DNA of 50,633 bases, taken from Corynebacterium hylobatis. GTDB lineage: Bacteria > Actinomycetota > Actinomycetes > Mycobacteriales > Mycobacteriaceae. Positions 1-10,890 of this stretch are shown piece after piece. A program made the translations under genes and the position numbers. The notes under the pieces were generated by a model, which searched no databases, was not told the DNA's origin, and saw only the letters and a list, made by a program, of their open reading frames with translations. The stretch's first letter is position 1. Each line of letters begins with the position of its first letter. The stretch is taken from assembly GCF_003955685.1 (NCBI RefSeq), contig NZ_RXHJ01000019.1, positions 1 to 50,633 on the forward strand, read 5' to 3'.

Positions 1-45
1 ACCCTTTCTCATCGGAAAGTGTTGCAACGACCCTTTGGACTCAAG
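1..45. mobile_element. possible insertion-sequence end (fragment)
   Basis: The first bases contain gtgttgcaacgaccc followed by ttggactca. This resembles the end of IS30-type elements as I remember them from actinobacteria. No transposase is visible because the window begins here. The similarity stops exactly where the structured repeat (45-151) begins, which would fit an insertion boundary. This is recall-based, and I see no second inverted end. Confidence 0.22.
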
Positions 46-151
46 TAACGGTTGTTGATGTAGGTCTGGTCCGTTAGCTCCCGCCATGTATCTCCCAGGT
101 GACGGGGCACCCCAGGGGAGTGGTCTCCCGCGAGATACATATCCAGATCTA
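45..151. repeat. structured intergenic repeat, copy A
   Basis: About 106 bp recur at 2400-2506 in the same orientation. Positions 46-107 match copy B almost perfectly; an inner segment then differs, and similarity resumes through the outer stem to about 151. Two hairpins can be drawn. One has taacgg (46-51) pairing with ccgtta. The other has atgtatctc (86-94) pairing with gagatacat (132-140). The arms are conserved while the inner loop differs, which suggests the structure matters. Function unknown; an RNA element or a small non-autonomous mobile element are both possible. Confidence 0.75.
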
Positions 152-207
152 ACTGACGGGACCTACTTAAGTACGGCATCCGCACGCCTATCCGAGCCAC
201 TCCACTT

Positions 208-318
208 ATGACCCCGCCAACGTACTCTCCCCATCTGGATGGTCTGGAGGGGGTTGTCTCCGCAGGTGGTCAGGCCAGCCATATCCCGGGCGTCATCGCC
301 AACCTCATCGGAGACTAA
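208..318 (+). CDS. possible small ORF, 36 aa
   Basis: An ATG-started frame ends in a hydrophobic stretch reading GVIANLIGD before a TAA stop. It lies in the 220-bp space between repeat copy A and the 3' end of ilvD. There is no clear ribosome binding site. It may be a small peptide, the remnant of a larger gene's C-terminus, or chance. Nothing else is recognisable in 152-374. Confidence 0.2.
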   Translation: MTPPTYSPHLDGLEGVVSAGGQASHIPGVIANLIGD

Positions 319-374
319 GCTCCGGTCCGGAGAGCTATTGAGGCTGCCCCGGAACCACCGGCGGAGTTCCTGGG

Positions 375-2096
<1,722 letters not shown>

Positions 2097-2269
2097 GACC
2101 TGAGTCTAGGTAGCTGGCGGGCAGGCGGCAGGAAAACCAGGAAGACGGCAGTCGAAATGCTGTTGAACTGGGGATTTGGGGTCCGGAGACATCGTGGGTT
2201 ATAGTTTCACATGTCGTCAACACGGGGTTAACAATCTTGTGTGGACGTGGTGAAGTGAATATCACCCGA

Positions 2270-2346
2270 CGCGGGGTGGAGCAGCTCGGTAGCTCGCTGG
2301 GCTCATAACCCAGAGGTCGTAGGTTCGAATCCTGCCCCCGCTACCA
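2270..2346 (+). tRNA. initiator tRNA-Met (CAT)
   Basis: A 77-nt cloverleaf can be folded by eye. The acceptor is cgcggggt against ccccgct with a C1:U72 mismatch. The anticodon loop is ctcataa with anticodon CAT. The anticodon stem has three consecutive G:C pairs (ctggg/cccag). The T-loop is ttcgaat, and the CCA end is encoded. The mismatched first pair and the GGG:CCC stem are initiator hallmarks. Confidence 0.97.
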
Positions 2347-2355
2347 ATTCCGACA

Positions 2356-2388
2356 GCCCCCTGGACCTTGTGGTCCAGGGGGCTTCGT
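2356..2388 (+). terminator. terminator after tRNA-fMet
   Basis: A 12-bp stem (gccccctggacc / ggtccagggggc, 2356-2367 with 2372-2383) with a 4-nt loop is followed by ttcgtcg. The 3' T-run is short, but the position 10 nt after the tRNA fits. Confidence 0.75.
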
Positions 2389-2399
2389 CGTGCGCGGAG

Positions 2400-2506
2400 G
2401 TAACGGTTGTTGATGTAGGTCTGGTCCGTTAGCTCCCGCCATGTATCTCCCAGGTGACGGGGAGTCCTGGGAGAGTCGCATCCCGCGAGATACATGTCCG
2501 GATCTA
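2400..2506. repeat. structured intergenic repeat, copy B
   Basis: Second copy of the element at 45-151, same orientation. Outer stem atgtatctc (2441-2449) / gagatacat (2487-2495) and first-hairpin arms taacgg / ccgtta are unchanged. The inner stem here is ccagg / cctgg. Copy A has a different inner pairing (gggg/cccc). It sits between the tRNA terminator and the protease gene. Confidence 0.75.
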
Positions 2507-2625
2507 GCCCACGAGAGCTACATCATCCCGGGATCCGAACCTGGCAGGCTGGTAACCATTCGGACACGACATTCATGCCCACCTGCCGGTTCGGGGGTGC
2601 CGTGGCATGATGTTGAGGTATTCGT

Positions 2626-3831
2626 TTGAGCACCACCAGAAGGGCCCCACCTCACATGCGACGGCACTCCCGCGTTAGAAATATCATGACTGCAACGATA
2701 GTGATGGGGGCGGTACTGCTCGCAGCACCGGTCTCCGGAGCAGTCGATGCTCCGGCAACCCCCGAGGCCGTGGAGCTGGAGAACCCGCAGGTTGAGCAGA
2801 CCCCGCAGCCCGCCGGTCAGATGGAGGTCGCTTCCGTCGACGTGGTCAACCAGGTTCGGGGCCAGCTGGCTGCTTTCGGCGTGCAGGCCCCGGCGGTGGA
2901 CACCGCCCTCACCGATGCAGTGGACCAGGCGATCGTGGACCATGTCCCGAACACGAAGCTGCGCGAATCTGATGAGACCGCGGAGGACAACTCCGCCCCC
3001 GTGACCGGTACCCAGTACGTCGACCAGGTGGAGATCACCGACGAGATGCGCGGGCGTTTCGTCGAGGAGGATGCCGTCCCCCTGGATCCGAACTACCGCT
3101 GGCACAATGACCCGGTCGCCAAGACCATGGCCGGTAAGCCTTTCGATGAGTGGGTCCTGCACCGCGTGTCGGGTTCCTGGTTCGACGCGCCGCGCATCCC
3201 GGAGGAGTCCATGGTCGTGCAGAACCAGGACGCCTCCCTCTACGGCCCCGGCACCCCGATCTACCTGGGTGACAGCATGATGTGCACCCTCGGTGTGGTG
3301 GGCACGGACGCGCAGGGCCGGAAGGTCGGTCTCACCGCCGGTCACTGCGGTCAACCGGGGGACCAGGTCTGGTCCGCCGATTCCTGGCAGGTCGGCCCCA
3401 CCGGCACGGTCGTCACCACCAACCAGGTCCATGATTACTCGGTCGTGGAGCTGGGCTCGAATGCCGAGCTCACACGCACCTACAACGGCGTGACGGTCAA
3501 CAGCGTCGGGGGCCCGGTCGGGCCGGGGCAGGTCCTGTGCAAGCAGGGTGTGGCCACCGGCCACACCTGCGGCCACGTGTGGGCTGCTGACGAGGAGGTC
3601 CACATCACGCAGGTCTGCGCCATGACGGGCGATTCCGGTGCGCCGCTGCTGGCGGGTGACCGCATGGTGGGCATGATCTCCGGTGGCGTGCTGCCGGACC
3701 ACCGCCTGTCCTGCAAGTCGCCGCTGCAGGGGCAGCTGTTCATGCCGACCGCCTCGCACACCATGGATGCCGTCCTCAAGGACGTGGACGCACGTGGGGG
3801 AGTCGGTGCCGGCTTCCGCCTCCCTGACTAG
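2626..3831 (+). CDS. secreted chymotrypsin-like serine protease
   Basis: 401 aa from a TTG start with tgagg 8 nt upstream; an ATG at 2656 (basic MRRHSRVR start) is an alternative. An N-terminal signal peptide ends near APVSGA. About 200 residues of propeptide-like sequence come before the protease domain. The S1-type triad is visible as His240 (TAGHCG), Asp270 (HDYSVVEL) and Ser337 (GDSGAPLL). Cysteines in the catalytic half could form disulfides. Family knowledge places such enzymes in the cell wall or medium; the substrate is unknown. Between 2507 and 2625 there is an imperfect inverted repeat (ccgaacc..ggcagg at 2535 with cctgccggttcgg at 2582) whose role is unclear. Confidence 0.88.
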   Translation: MSTTRRAPPHMRRHSRVRNIMTATIVMGAVLLAAPVSGAVDAPATPEAVELENPQVEQTPQPAGQMEVASVDVVNQVRGQLAAFGVQAPAVDTALTDAVDQAIVDHVPNTKLRESDETAEDNSAPVTGTQYVDQVEITDEMRGRFVEEDAVPLDPNYRWHNDPVAKTMAGKPFDEWVLHRVSGSWFDAPRIPEESMVVQNQDASLYGPGTPIYLGDSMMCTLGVVGTDAQGRKVGLTAGHCGQPGDQVWSADSWQVGPTGTVVTTNQVHDYSVVELGSNAELTRTYNGVTVNSVGGPVGPGQVLCKQGVATGHTCGHVWAADEEVHITQVCAMTGDSGAPLLAGDRMVGMISGGVLPDHRLSCKSPLQGQLFMPTASHTMDAVLKDVDARGGVGAGFRLPD

Positions 3832-3843
3832 GAACGACGGGAA

Positions 3844-4635
3844 CTAGCCCTCGCCGCGCAGCGCGGCGAGGGTTTCTTCATGCAGCAGGCCGTTGGTGGC
3901 CACCGCATCACCGCCGTGGGGGCCGTCCGCCCCGGCCAGGGAGCTGAAGCGGCCACCGGCCTCGGTGACGAGGATCGCCAGGGCGGCCAGGTCCCAGAGG
4001 GAGACCTCGGGCTCGGCGGCGATGTCGACCGCACCCTCGGCAACCAGGCAGTAGGAGAAGAAGTCTCCGTAGCCGCGTAGGCGCCAGGTCTTGTCGGACA
4101 GGGCGATGAAGTTCTCCCGCAGGCGGCGCTCGGCCCAGCCCTCCAGGGAGGAGAAGGCCAGGGAGGCGTCACTGAGGGAGGCCACACCGGAGACACTGAG
4201 CTTCTTGGGGGAGCCACCGTTGAAGGTGCGCCAGGCACCGGATTCCTCGGCGGCGTACCAGCGGCGGGCCAGCGCGGGGGCGGAGATGACGCCGACGACG
4301 GGTCGGCCGTCGACAAGCAGGGAGATCAGCGTGGCCCAGACGGGCACGCCGCGGACGAAGTTCTTGGTGCCGTCGATCGGGTCGATGACCCACTGGCGGC
4401 CCTCGTGAGTGACCTCGCCGCCGAATTCCTCGCCGAGGATCGCGTCGGTGGGCCGGGCCTCGGCCAGTTTCGCACGCAGTGCCTCCTCGCAGGCGAGGTC
4501 GGCATCGGAGACCGGGGTCATGTCTGGCTTGGCGGTGACGTTGAGGTCGGTGGCCTCGAAGCGCTCGAAGGTCAACGCGTCCGCGAGGTCGGCGAGTTCG
4601 AGGGCGAGGGCAAGGTCATCGGCGTACGTGCTCAT
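3844..4635 (-). CDS. hisN: histidinol-phosphatase, inositol-monophosphatase family
   Basis: 263 aa starting at MSTYADDL. Metal-binding motifs of the IMPase fold are present: [18 protein letters not shown] and, near the C-terminus, SLWDLAA. In C. glutamicum the gene at this position relative to prfB/ftsE/ftsX is HisN, which removes phosphate from histidinol-phosphate in histidine synthesis; the specific assignment rests on that recalled synteny plus similarity. It follows its paralogue at 4640-5494 by 4 bp, so the two probably share a leftward transcript. Confidence 0.85.
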   Translation of the reverse strand: MSTYADDLALALELADLADALTFERFEATDLNVTAKPDMTPVSDADLACEEALRAKLAEARPTDAILGEEFGGEVTHEGRQWVIDPIDGTKNFVRGVPVWATLISLLVDGRPVVGVISAPALARRWYAAEESGAWRTFNGGSPKKLSVSGVASLSDASLAFSSLEGWAERRLRENFIALSDKTWRLRGYGDFFSYCLVAEGAVDIAAEPEVSLWDLAALAILVTEAGGRFSSLAGADGPHGGDAVATNGLLHEETLAALRGEG

Positions 4636-4639
4636 GGCT

Positions 4640-5494
4640 CTACATCCTAACCAGCGCGGACGTGACCTGTTCCACTGCGCGGGCATTACCTGCCACACAC
4701 CAGGTGACTCCGGCGGCCTCGACCTTCACTCCGACGCCGCCGGCCCCCTCGACGAGCGCCTTGCCCGGCAGCCAGTCCCAGTCGGCGACGGAGTGCTGCA
4801 TCCACACACCCATCGAGCCGTCCGCCACGGAGGCGAGGTCGACGGAGGCCGCACCGAGCATCCGCAGGGTGGCGAATTCATCGACGACCCGGGTCCATGC
4901 CTCGCGACGCTCCGGTTTCGCCAGCGAGGTGGGATGCAGGTAGGTGGCCAGGCAGAGCTGCCCGGCGTCGATGTCCTGCAGCTTCGCCACCCCCTGGCCG
5001 TCCCGGACCGTCGGGATCTCCGGCCCACCCAGCCAGGTGTAACCCATCGCGGGGCGGTGTACCGCACCGAGGATGAGGCGCTCCGGGGTGGCCGGATCGC
5101 CCTCTGTCAGGGCGAGGGCGGCGCACCAGTAGTCGGAACCGACGGTGAAGTTGTAGGTGCCGTCGACCGGGTCGACCACCCATGTCCGCCCCGAGGTCGA
5201 GGGGTGGTCGGTGCCCTCCTCCCCGACGACCCCGTCCTCCGGGCGCAGCTGCTTCAGTGCACCGGCGATGAACTCCTCCGCTGCGTGGTCGGCCTGCGTC
5301 ACCACATCGGAGACGGAACTCTTGTGGCGGGTGTCCACACCCTGTTCACGCATCCGCCAGGCCAGGCGCCCGGCGTTGTAGACGAGGGCCTGGGCGAGGT
5401 GTTCGTCGGAATCCTGGTCGTGGGCGATGACGAATGTCTTCGTTATCGCGGCGATCATGTCTTCAAGGCTGGCGGCAGGGTGCTGATTGGTCAT
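4640..5494 (-). CDS. inositol-monophosphatase-family phosphatase
   Basis: 284 aa. The IMPase signature is complete: [18 protein letters not shown] and the late WDW motif. It is the upstream gene of a two-gene leftward operon with hisN. Substrate is uncertain: inositol-1-phosphate or a related sugar phosphate is usual, which in corynebacteria would feed phosphatidylinositol and mycothiol. It is divergent from prfB across 61 bp. The ATG at 5494 is preceded by a CACAAT hexamer on the minus strand, so a very short or absent leader is possible. Confidence 0.85.
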   Translation of the reverse strand: MTNQHPAASLEDMIAAITKTFVIAHDQDSDEHLAQALVYNAGRLAWRMREQGVDTRHKSSVSDVVTQADHAAEEFIAGALKQLRPEDGVVGEEGTDHPSTSGRTWVVDPVDGTYNFTVGSDYWCAALALTEGDPATPERLILGAVHRPAMGYTWLGGPEIPTVRDGQGVAKLQDIDAGQLCLATYLHPTSLAKPERREAWTRVVDEFATLRMLGAASVDLASVADGSMGVWMQHSVADWDWLPGKALVEGAGGVGVKVEAAGVTWCVAGNARAVEQVTSALVRM

Positions 5495-5555
5495 GGGCCC
5501 ATTGTGCCCCCTCGGGCGCGATGACTCAGCCGGGGGACAAGTAGACTGTCAGGTT

Positions 5556-6659
5556 ATGCGACCGGAAATCTCTGCTGCACTCGAAGATCTGGACTCCACC
5601 CTCACCACCATCGAGAAGGTGATGGACCCGGAGGAGTTGTCCGCGCGTGTGCGTGAGCTGGAGCAGCAGGCCTCCGATCCGAGCCTGTGGGATGACCCGG
5701 ACCATGCCCAGCAGGTCACCTCCGAACTGTCCGCCGTGCAGGGCAAGCTGCGCAAACTCACCGACCTGCGCCAGCGCCTGAGCGACCTGCCCATCATGTA
5801 CGAGCTCGCCGAGGAGGAGGACGACGGCGACGAGCTGGCCGACGGGGAGCTCGCCGACGTCCGTGAGCAGATCGAGGCCCTCGAGGTCACCACGATGCTG
5901 TCGGGGGCCTACGACCAGCGTGAGGCGTTGATCAACATCCGTTCCGGTGCGGGTGGGATCGACGCCGCGGACTGGGCGGAGATGCTCATGCGGATGTACA
6001 CCCGCTGGGCGGAGAAGAACGGCCACAAGGTCGACGTCTATGACATCTCCTACGCGGAGGAGGCCGGCATCAAATCGGCGACGTTCGTGGTGCACGGCGA
6101 CTACATGTACGGCCAGCTCTCGGTCGAGCAGGGTGCCCACCGCCTGGTACGCATCAGCCCCTTCGACAACCAGGGCCGCCGCCAGACCTCCTTCGCCGAG
6201 GTCGAGGTGCTGCCCGTCGTGGAGAAGGTGGACTCCATCGATATCCCGGACAATGACGTCCGTGTGGATGTCTACCGTTCCTCCGGTCCGGGTGGCCAGT
6301 CCGTGAACACCACCGACTCGGCCGTGCGGCTGACCCACGTCCCGACAGGCATCGTGGTGACCTGTCAGAACGAGAAGTCGCAGATCCAGAACAAGGCCTC
6401 CGCCATGCGGGTCCTGCAGGCGAAGCTGCTGGAGAAGAAGCGCCAGGAGGAGCGTGCCGAGATGGACGCCCTCGGTTCCGGTGGCCACGCCTCCTGGGGC
6501 AACCAGATGCGTTCCTATGTGCTCCACCCGTACCAGATGGTCAAGGACCTGCGCACCAACTTCGAGGTCAATGACCCCTCGAAGGTGCTGGACGGCGAGA
6601 TCGACGGTTTCCTCGAGGCCGGCATCCGCTGGCGGATGGCGGAGCAGCAGCAGGCTTGA
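5556..6659 (+). CDS. prfB: peptide chain release factor 2
   Basis: 367 aa class I release factor for UAA/UGA stops. The RF2-type recognition tripeptide SPF is at residues 201-203 and the catalytic GGQ at 246-248 ([15 protein letters not shown]). The frame is open from the start: the programmed +1 frameshift used by many bacterial prfB genes is absent, as is common in actinobacteria. A TAGACT -10-like hexamer (5542-5547) lies 8 nt before the ATG and there is no ribosome binding site, so the mRNA is probably leaderless. Confidence 0.97.
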   Translation: MRPEISAALEDLDSTLTTIEKVMDPEELSARVRELEQQASDPSLWDDPDHAQQVTSELSAVQGKLRKLTDLRQRLSDLPIMYELAEEEDDGDELADGELADVREQIEALEVTTMLSGAYDQREALINIRSGAGGIDAADWAEMLMRMYTRWAEKNGHKVDVYDISYAEEAGIKSATFVVHGDYMYGQLSVEQGAHRLVRISPFDNQGRRQTSFAEVEVLPVVEKVDSIDIPDNDVRVDVYRSSGPGGQSVNTTDSAVRLTHVPTGIVVTCQNEKSQIQNKASAMRVLQAKLLEKKRQEERAEMDALGSGGHASWGNQMRSYVLHPYQMVKDLRTNFEVNDPSKVLDGEIDGFLEAGIRWRMAEQQQA

Positions 6660-6754
6660 GTCGGGCGTAGCACTTCCTGGCAACTTGATGGCACCCCTTC
6701 TCCTGCGTTCACAGGCCTCTCAATCATCACAGGCCGTTGGCTACAGTGTGAGAG

Positions 6755-7444
6755 GTGATCACGTTTGACTCCGTCACCAAGGCCTACCGGACCTCGACGC
6801 GCCCGGCCCTGGACGATATCTCCCTGACCATCGACAAGGGGGAGTTCGTCTTCCTCATCGGGCCATCCGGCTCAGGAAAATCCACCTTCCTGGAGCTGCT
6901 GATCCGTGAGGAGAACGTCACCTCAGGCGACATCCACTTTGCGGACCTCCACGTCAATCAGCTTCGGGGCGGGCAGATCAGCCAGCTGCGGCAGCGCATC
7001 GGTTACGTCTTCCAGGATTTCCGCCTGCTGCCCAAGCTCAACGTCCACGACAACGTGGCCTTCGCGTTGGAGGTCATCGGGAAGAAACGCCGCCAGATCG
7101 ACAAATCGGTGCCCGAGGCCCTGGAGATGGTCGGCCTGGCGTCCAAGGCCGACCGGATGCCGCACGAGCTCTCCGGTGGTGAGCAGCAGCGTGTCGCCGT
7201 GGCCCGCGCCGTGATCAACCGCCCCCTGCTCCTGCTGGCAGACGAACCCACCGGCAACCTCGACCCGGAGACCTCCGCCGGCATCATGTCGTTGCTGGGC
7301 CAGATCAACCGCGGCGGCACGACAGTGGTGATGTCCACGCACAACGCCCGGGCGGTCGACGACATGCGCAGGCGCGTCATCGAACTCAACCTGGGCCGAC
7401 TCGTGCGTGATGACGCCCACGGTGTCTACGGCGAATCCCGATAG
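6755..7444 (+). CDS. ftsE: cell division ABC-type ATPase FtsE
   Basis: 229 aa ATP-binding subunit of the FtsEX complex, which in actinobacteria activates cell-wall hydrolases at division. Walker [10 protein letters not shown] is at residues 36-44; signature [14 protein letters not shown] and Walker [13 protein letters not shown] are intact. It starts with GTG. A TACAGT hexamer (6742-6747) 7 nt upstream suggests a leaderless transcript. ftsX follows after 16 bp. Confidence 0.97.
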   Translation: MITFDSVTKAYRTSTRPALDDISLTIDKGEFVFLIGPSGSGKSTFLELLIREENVTSGDIHFADLHVNQLRGGQISQLRQRIGYVFQDFRLLPKLNVHDNVAFALEVIGKKRRQIDKSVPEALEMVGLASKADRMPHELSGGEQQRVAVARAVINRPLLLLADEPTGNLDPETSAGIMSLLGQINRGGTTVVMSTHNARAVDDMRRRVIELNLGRLVRDDAHGVYGESR

Positions 7445-7460
7445 CGGCAAGGAGCACCAC

Positions 7461-8363
7461 ATGAACATCAGATTCGTCCTCCGGGAGGCCTTCCGCGGGC
7501 TGGGCCGGAACTTCACCATGACCGTCGCCCTCGTCATCACCACGGCGATCTCCCTGGCGCTGCTGGCCACGGGATTCCTGGTCACCCAGATGACCGGGGA
7601 CACCAAGGACATCTACCTCGACCGGGTGGAGGTGATGGTCCAGCTCGACGAGGACATCTCCGCCAACGACGCGGACTGCTCCTCCGGGGCGTGCCGGGAG
7701 GTCCGTGAGCTTCTCGACGCCGCCGAAGGCGTCGACTCCGTCACCTACCGTTCGCGTGAGCAGTCCTATGAGCGTTTCGTCGAGGTCTTCCGGGACACTG
7801 ACCCGCAGTTGGTCGCGGAAACCTCCCCCGATGCCCTGCCCGCCGCGCTGCACGTGCGCCTGAGCGATCCGCTGGACCAGGCCCCGCTGGAGCCGGTGCG
7901 GGATCTGCCGCAGGTGGACACCGTGGTCGACCAGGTCGATGACCTGCGCGGGGCCACCGAGAACCTGGACGCGGTGCGCAACGCCACCTTCCTCGTGGCC
8001 GCGGTGCAGGCGGTCGCGGCGGTCTTCCTCATCGCCAACATGGTGCAGATCGCGGCCTTCTCCCGCCGCCACGAGATCTCCATCATGCGCATGGTCGGTG
8101 CCTCCCGGTGGTTCACCCAGGCACCGTTCGTGCTGGAGGCCCTCATCTCGACGTTCATCGGTGCCGTCCTGGCCACGGTGGGCCTGTTCCTGGGTAAGGA
8201 ATTCGTCATCGACAAGGCGCTGCGCGGTCTGTACGAGTCGCAGCTGATCGCACCGGTGACCAACGCCGACATCTGGCTCGTCGCTCCCGTGGTCACGCTG
8301 ACAGGTCTCATCTTTGCCGCGGCCACGGCGCAGGTCGCGTTGCGCAGTTATGTGAGAAAGTAG
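7461..8363 (+). CDS. ftsX: cell division permease-like protein FtsX
   Basis: 300 aa membrane subunit of FtsEX. One transmembrane helix near residues 21-45 is followed by a ~120-residue extracellular domain with two close cysteines (DCSSGAC), then three C-terminal helices, the usual FtsX topology. The ATG at 7461 has gcaagga about 8 nt upstream. It is co-transcribed with ftsE. FtsE/FtsX signals to periplasmic NlpC/P60-type hydrolases in relatives. Confidence 0.96.
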   Translation: MNIRFVLREAFRGLGRNFTMTVALVITTAISLALLATGFLVTQMTGDTKDIYLDRVEVMVQLDEDISANDADCSSGACREVRELLDAAEGVDSVTYRSREQSYERFVEVFRDTDPQLVAETSPDALPAALHVRLSDPLDQAPLEPVRDLPQVDTVVDQVDDLRGATENLDAVRNATFLVAAVQAVAAVFLIANMVQIAAFSRRHEISIMRMVGASRWFTQAPFVLEALISTFIGAVLATVGLFLGKEFVIDKALRGLYESQLIAPVTNADIWLVAPVVTLTGLIFAAATAQVALRSYVRK

Positions 8364-8367
8364 ACGG

Positions 8368-8949
8368 ATGACCTGGACCCTGGCACTGGCCGTTTCCCCG
8401 ACCGGCAACGGCACCGCGAAACTCGGTGCCTCCGGCACACCTGAGATCACCGGATACTTCCCCGAGATCGACCGCGCTGTGCGCTTCTCCTCCGAGGGGG
8501 AGGACAGCCGGGTGCCTGCCCGGACCTGCCTCATCATTGAGGAGGGTCTGGAGCCTCACGCCCTCAAGTGGTATCTGGGTGAGCTCGTCATCGCCGGCAT
8601 CCCCGCCCAGACGGTGCAGGTGCGCAGCGAAGTCGAGGTTCTGTCCACCGCCCACGGGGAGCCGGTGGAGGTCATCCCGCAGGGGACCCCGAAGAAGAAG
8701 GGTTTCCTCTCCGTGGAGGAACCGGTGCGTGACGAGGTGACGATCATCGTCCCCGGCCGTGAACCGGAGGTCCGCCCCCGCGAGGACGTGGCGCTGCTGG
8801 CACTGGAGAACCCCGTGGCGCAGTCTCTCGTGGACATCCCCGCTGATGCCCCCGCACCGGCGCCGGAGAAGAACACCAGTGTGAACAACTACATCATCAT
8901 CGTGGCCGTCGCCCTGGCTGTCGTCCTTGGCGTGGTCTTCCTCATCTGA
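8368..8949 (+). CDS. tail-anchored protein, upstream paralogue
   Basis: 193 aa, unrecognised. It has a soluble N-terminal part, a proline/alanine-rich linker (PADAPAPAPEK) and one C-terminal transmembrane helix (about 172-193), so the body should be cytoplasmic. It starts 4 bp after ftsX and overlaps the next gene by one base (TGATG). The N-terminus MTWTLALAVSPTGNG and a middle block around LGELVIAGIPAQTV align with the following gene, so the pair arose by duplication. I do not recall genes here between ftsX and smpB in C. glutamicum. Confidence 0.75.
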   Translation: MTWTLALAVSPTGNGTAKLGASGTPEITGYFPEIDRAVRFSSEGEDSRVPARTCLIIEEGLEPHALKWYLGELVIAGIPAQTVQVRSEVEVLSTAHGEPVEVIPQGTPKKKGFLSVEEPVRDEVTIIVPGREPEVRPREDVALLALENPVAQSLVDIPADAPAPAPEKNTSVNNYIIIVAVALAVVLGVVFLI

Positions 8950-9593
8950 TGGGCTGGTCGCTGGGTCTCTCCCTCGGCCCCGGCGGGGTGGGTTCTGCCG
9001 TCGGGCTCAGCGGGGGAGGGGTGCACCTGATCGGGGCGTTCCCCACGATCGCCCGTGCCGTCCACGCCGCCACCCAGGCCGCCAGCGGTCCGGCCACCCG
9101 GGTGGTGCTTGTCCATCCTGCGGGCCTCACCGTCGACGAACTCGGCCGCCACCTCGGGGATCTGGCCCTGGCCGGTCTCGACGTCGACGGAATCCAGCTG
9201 CGCACTGATGTCGAGGTGCTCCACGCGGTGACCGGGCACCGCGTCCTGCTTGTCGACGCCGACCGTGACCTCATCGCCGCCCACCCCGGGCGGACCTCGC
9301 GGTTTGAGGCGGACAGGTTGGCCGCGCTCGTCGCCAAGCACCCCCATGACACGACGGTGGCCCTGACCGGCCATCCGGAGACCCGCGACCGATACCACGT
9401 CGCCGCCCGCGACTACGCGCCCCTGCTCGTCGAACGCCCGGCCCTGGCAGCACTCGCCCTGCAGATCCCCGACACCACCGCGCTGGTGAGCACGCCCCGT
9501 ACCGCCGGGGCGCTGCGCCGACGTCCACCCGTTCTCCCCGTCCTGGCCGCCATCCCCGTCATCATGGTGCTCCTGTTGCTTCTGCTGCTGTGA
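8949..9593 (+). CDS. tail-anchored protein, downstream paralogue
   Basis: 214 aa, translationally coupled to the previous gene. It starts MGWSLGLSLGPGGVG and has a middle block LGDLALAGLDVDGIQLRTDVEV matching the upstream paralogue in pattern. A C-terminal helix rich in leucine (PVLAAIPVIMV then a Leu run) would anchor it. The repeated glycine-rich N-terminus recalls the first strands of actin/ASKHA-like folds, but no nucleotide motif is clear. Function unknown; the ftsEX context hints at the divisome. Confidence 0.75.
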   Translation: MGWSLGLSLGPGGVGSAVGLSGGGVHLIGAFPTIARAVHAATQAASGPATRVVLVHPAGLTVDELGRHLGDLALAGLDVDGIQLRTDVEVLHAVTGHRVLLVDADRDLIAAHPGRTSRFEADRLAALVAKHPHDTTVALTGHPETRDRYHVAARDYAPLLVERPALAALALQIPDTTALVSTPRTAGALRRRPPVLPVLAAIPVIMVLLLLLLL

Positions 9594-9618
9594 GCAGCCG
9601 GGTAGCATGGACCGGACT

Positions 9619-10107
9619 ATGGCCAAGAAGAAGAAAACTCAGGACCGTAGCGTCCTGGCCACCAACCGCAGGGCCCGGCACGACTACAACATCCTGGAGA
9701 CGTACGAATGCGGTGTCGTGCTGGTGGGCACGGAGATCAAGTCCCTGCGTGAGGGCAAGGTGTCCATCGCCGACGCCTTCGCCACCGTCGATGACGGGGA
9801 GGTGTGGCTGCGCAACCTCCACATCCCGGAGTACTCCATGGGCTCATGGACCAACCACCCCCCGAAGCGCACCCGCAAGCTACTCCTGCACCGCCGCGAG
9901 ATCGACTCCATCATGGGCAAGGTCCGGGATGGCAACCGCACCCTCGTGCCGCTGCAGCTCTACCTCAAGGACGGGCGAGTCAAACTCGAGCTCGGTCTGG
10001 CGCAGGGTAAGCAGGACTACGACAAACGGCAGGACATCAAACGCCGCACCGAGGAACGTGAGATCACCCGCGAGCTGGGTAGGCGCATCAAGGGCATCCA
10101 AGGGTGA
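9619..10107 (+). CDS. smpB: SsrA-binding protein SmpB
   Basis: 162 aa from MAKKKKTQ; an in-frame ATG at 9607 would add four residues. It binds tmRNA and brings it to stalled ribosomes. Family landmarks include the NRRARHDYNI and GTEIKSLREGKVSIADAF blocks and a basic C-terminal tail (KRQDIKRRTEEREITRE). ssrA itself lies 400 bp downstream, and the gene overlaps the next one by 4 bp (GTGA). Confidence 0.97.
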   Translation: MAKKKKTQDRSVLATNRRARHDYNILETYECGVVLVGTEIKSLREGKVSIADAFATVDDGEVWLRNLHIPEYSMGSWTNHPPKRTRKLLLHRREIDSIMGKVRDGNRTLVPLQLYLKDGRVKLELGLAQGKQDYDKRQDIKRRTEEREITRELGRRIKGIQG

Positions 10108-10463
10108 TTACCGCGGTCAAGGTCCACGACCTCCTGCGTGGTGACGGGAAAGTAGCGGGACGCGCCGTCCTCGTCGACCGGCTCTGGCCCCGCGGGGTGG
10201 CCAGGGCAGACCTTGACTGTCTCTGGTTGAAGGATGCCGCCCCCTCCCATGAACTGCGGAAATGGTTCGGCCATGACCCGGCCCGGTGGGTAGAGTTCCA
10301 GGCCCGCTACCGGGCGGAACTCGACACCGGGAATAGCGATGTCGACGAACTGGTTGCACTGGCTGACGGTGATATCACCCTCCTCTACGGAGCCGCCGAC
10401 CGCGAACACAACCAGGCAATCGTGTTAGCAGAATGGTTGACGGAACAGGTGGAGAAGCGTTAA
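10104..10463 (+). CDS. DUF488 family protein
   Basis: 119 aa with the hallmark block VDRLWPRGVARADL, then WLKDAAPSHELRKWFGHDP and YRAELD typical of DUF488. Biochemical role unknown. GTG start overlapping the smpB stop. Its last codons contain the predicted ssrA promoter (the TAA stop is inside the -10 hexamer), so the gene end is under double constraint. Confidence 0.88.
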   Translation: MITAVKVHDLLRGDGKVAGRAVLVDRLWPRGVARADLDCLWLKDAAPSHELRKWFGHDPARWVEFQARYRAELDTGNSDVDELVALADGDITLLYGAADREHNQAIVLAEWLTEQVEKR

Positions 10464-10466
10464 GAT
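10437..10466 (+). promoter_or_regulatory. predicted ssrA promoter
   Basis: TTGACG (10437-10442), an 18-bp spacer and TAAGAT (10461-10466) form the best sigma-A-type promoter seen in the host part. Transcription would begin near 10473, leaving about 38 nt of 5' precursor before the mature tmRNA at 10511. Confidence 0.7.
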
Positions 10467-10510
10467 GAACCATCCTGCGGACAGATGCACAATCCCGCCG
10501 CAGTGAATAC

Positions 10511-10886
10511 GGGGCTGATTCAGGTTTCGACTTCGTATATTGAGCCAGGGGAAGCGTGCCGGTGCAGGCTGAGGACCACCGTAAGCGTCGCAGCAAACCC
10601 ATAAGCGCCGAGAACACTCAGCGCGACTACGCCCTCGCTGCCTAAGTAGCGACCGCGTGTCTGTCAGACCGGACTCGCCTCTGATCCGGACCCTGGCATC
10701 GACTAGGAGGCTTGCCGTCCAGCCGCGTCAGCGGGGTTGGACGGGACACTTACCGCTGACTGGGCCCATCATCCGGAACGAGTTCGTCCGAGCCGGAGGG
10801 CCGAGCAGAGATCCGGCGCGAACTGCGCACGGAGAAGCCCTGGCGAGGTGACGAAGGACCCGGGTTCAATTCCCGGCAGCTCCACC
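10511..10886 (+). ncRNA. ssrA: transfer-messenger RNA (tmRNA)
   Basis: The 5' end ggggctg pairs with cagctcc near the 3' end (10877-10883, one G:U) to form the tRNA-like acceptor. The T-arm cccgggttcaattcccgg is intact. The tag frame runs 10607-10645 and encodes AENTQRDYALAA then TAA, close to the corynebacterial tags I know. The encoded end is ACC followed by g, not CCA. The prophage attachment core is its last 15 bases, so the sequence after 10886 is phage-derived. Confidence 0.96.
10872..10886. repeat. attL core
   Basis: Core cccggcagctccacc, the 3' end of ssrA, is repeated at 50619-50633. Upstream similarity continues weakly (aattcccgg versus aatccccgg). Integration keeps ssrA intact because the same 3' end is present at the junction. 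Confidence 0.9.
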
Positions 10887-10890
10887 GAAG

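Noticed and set aside
9..200. 63-aa minus-strand frame over repeat copy A
   Set aside because: It covers the structured repeat and runs into the possible IS end; the corresponding frame in copy B has a different flank, so it is not a conserved gene.
5556..6659. Programmed +1 frameshift in prfB
   Set aside because: No in-frame stop or CTTTGA-type site in the first codons; the frame is continuous.
5526..6683. 385-aa frame antisense to prfB
   Set aside because: Shadow frame with histidine/leucine-biased composition; prfB is certain.
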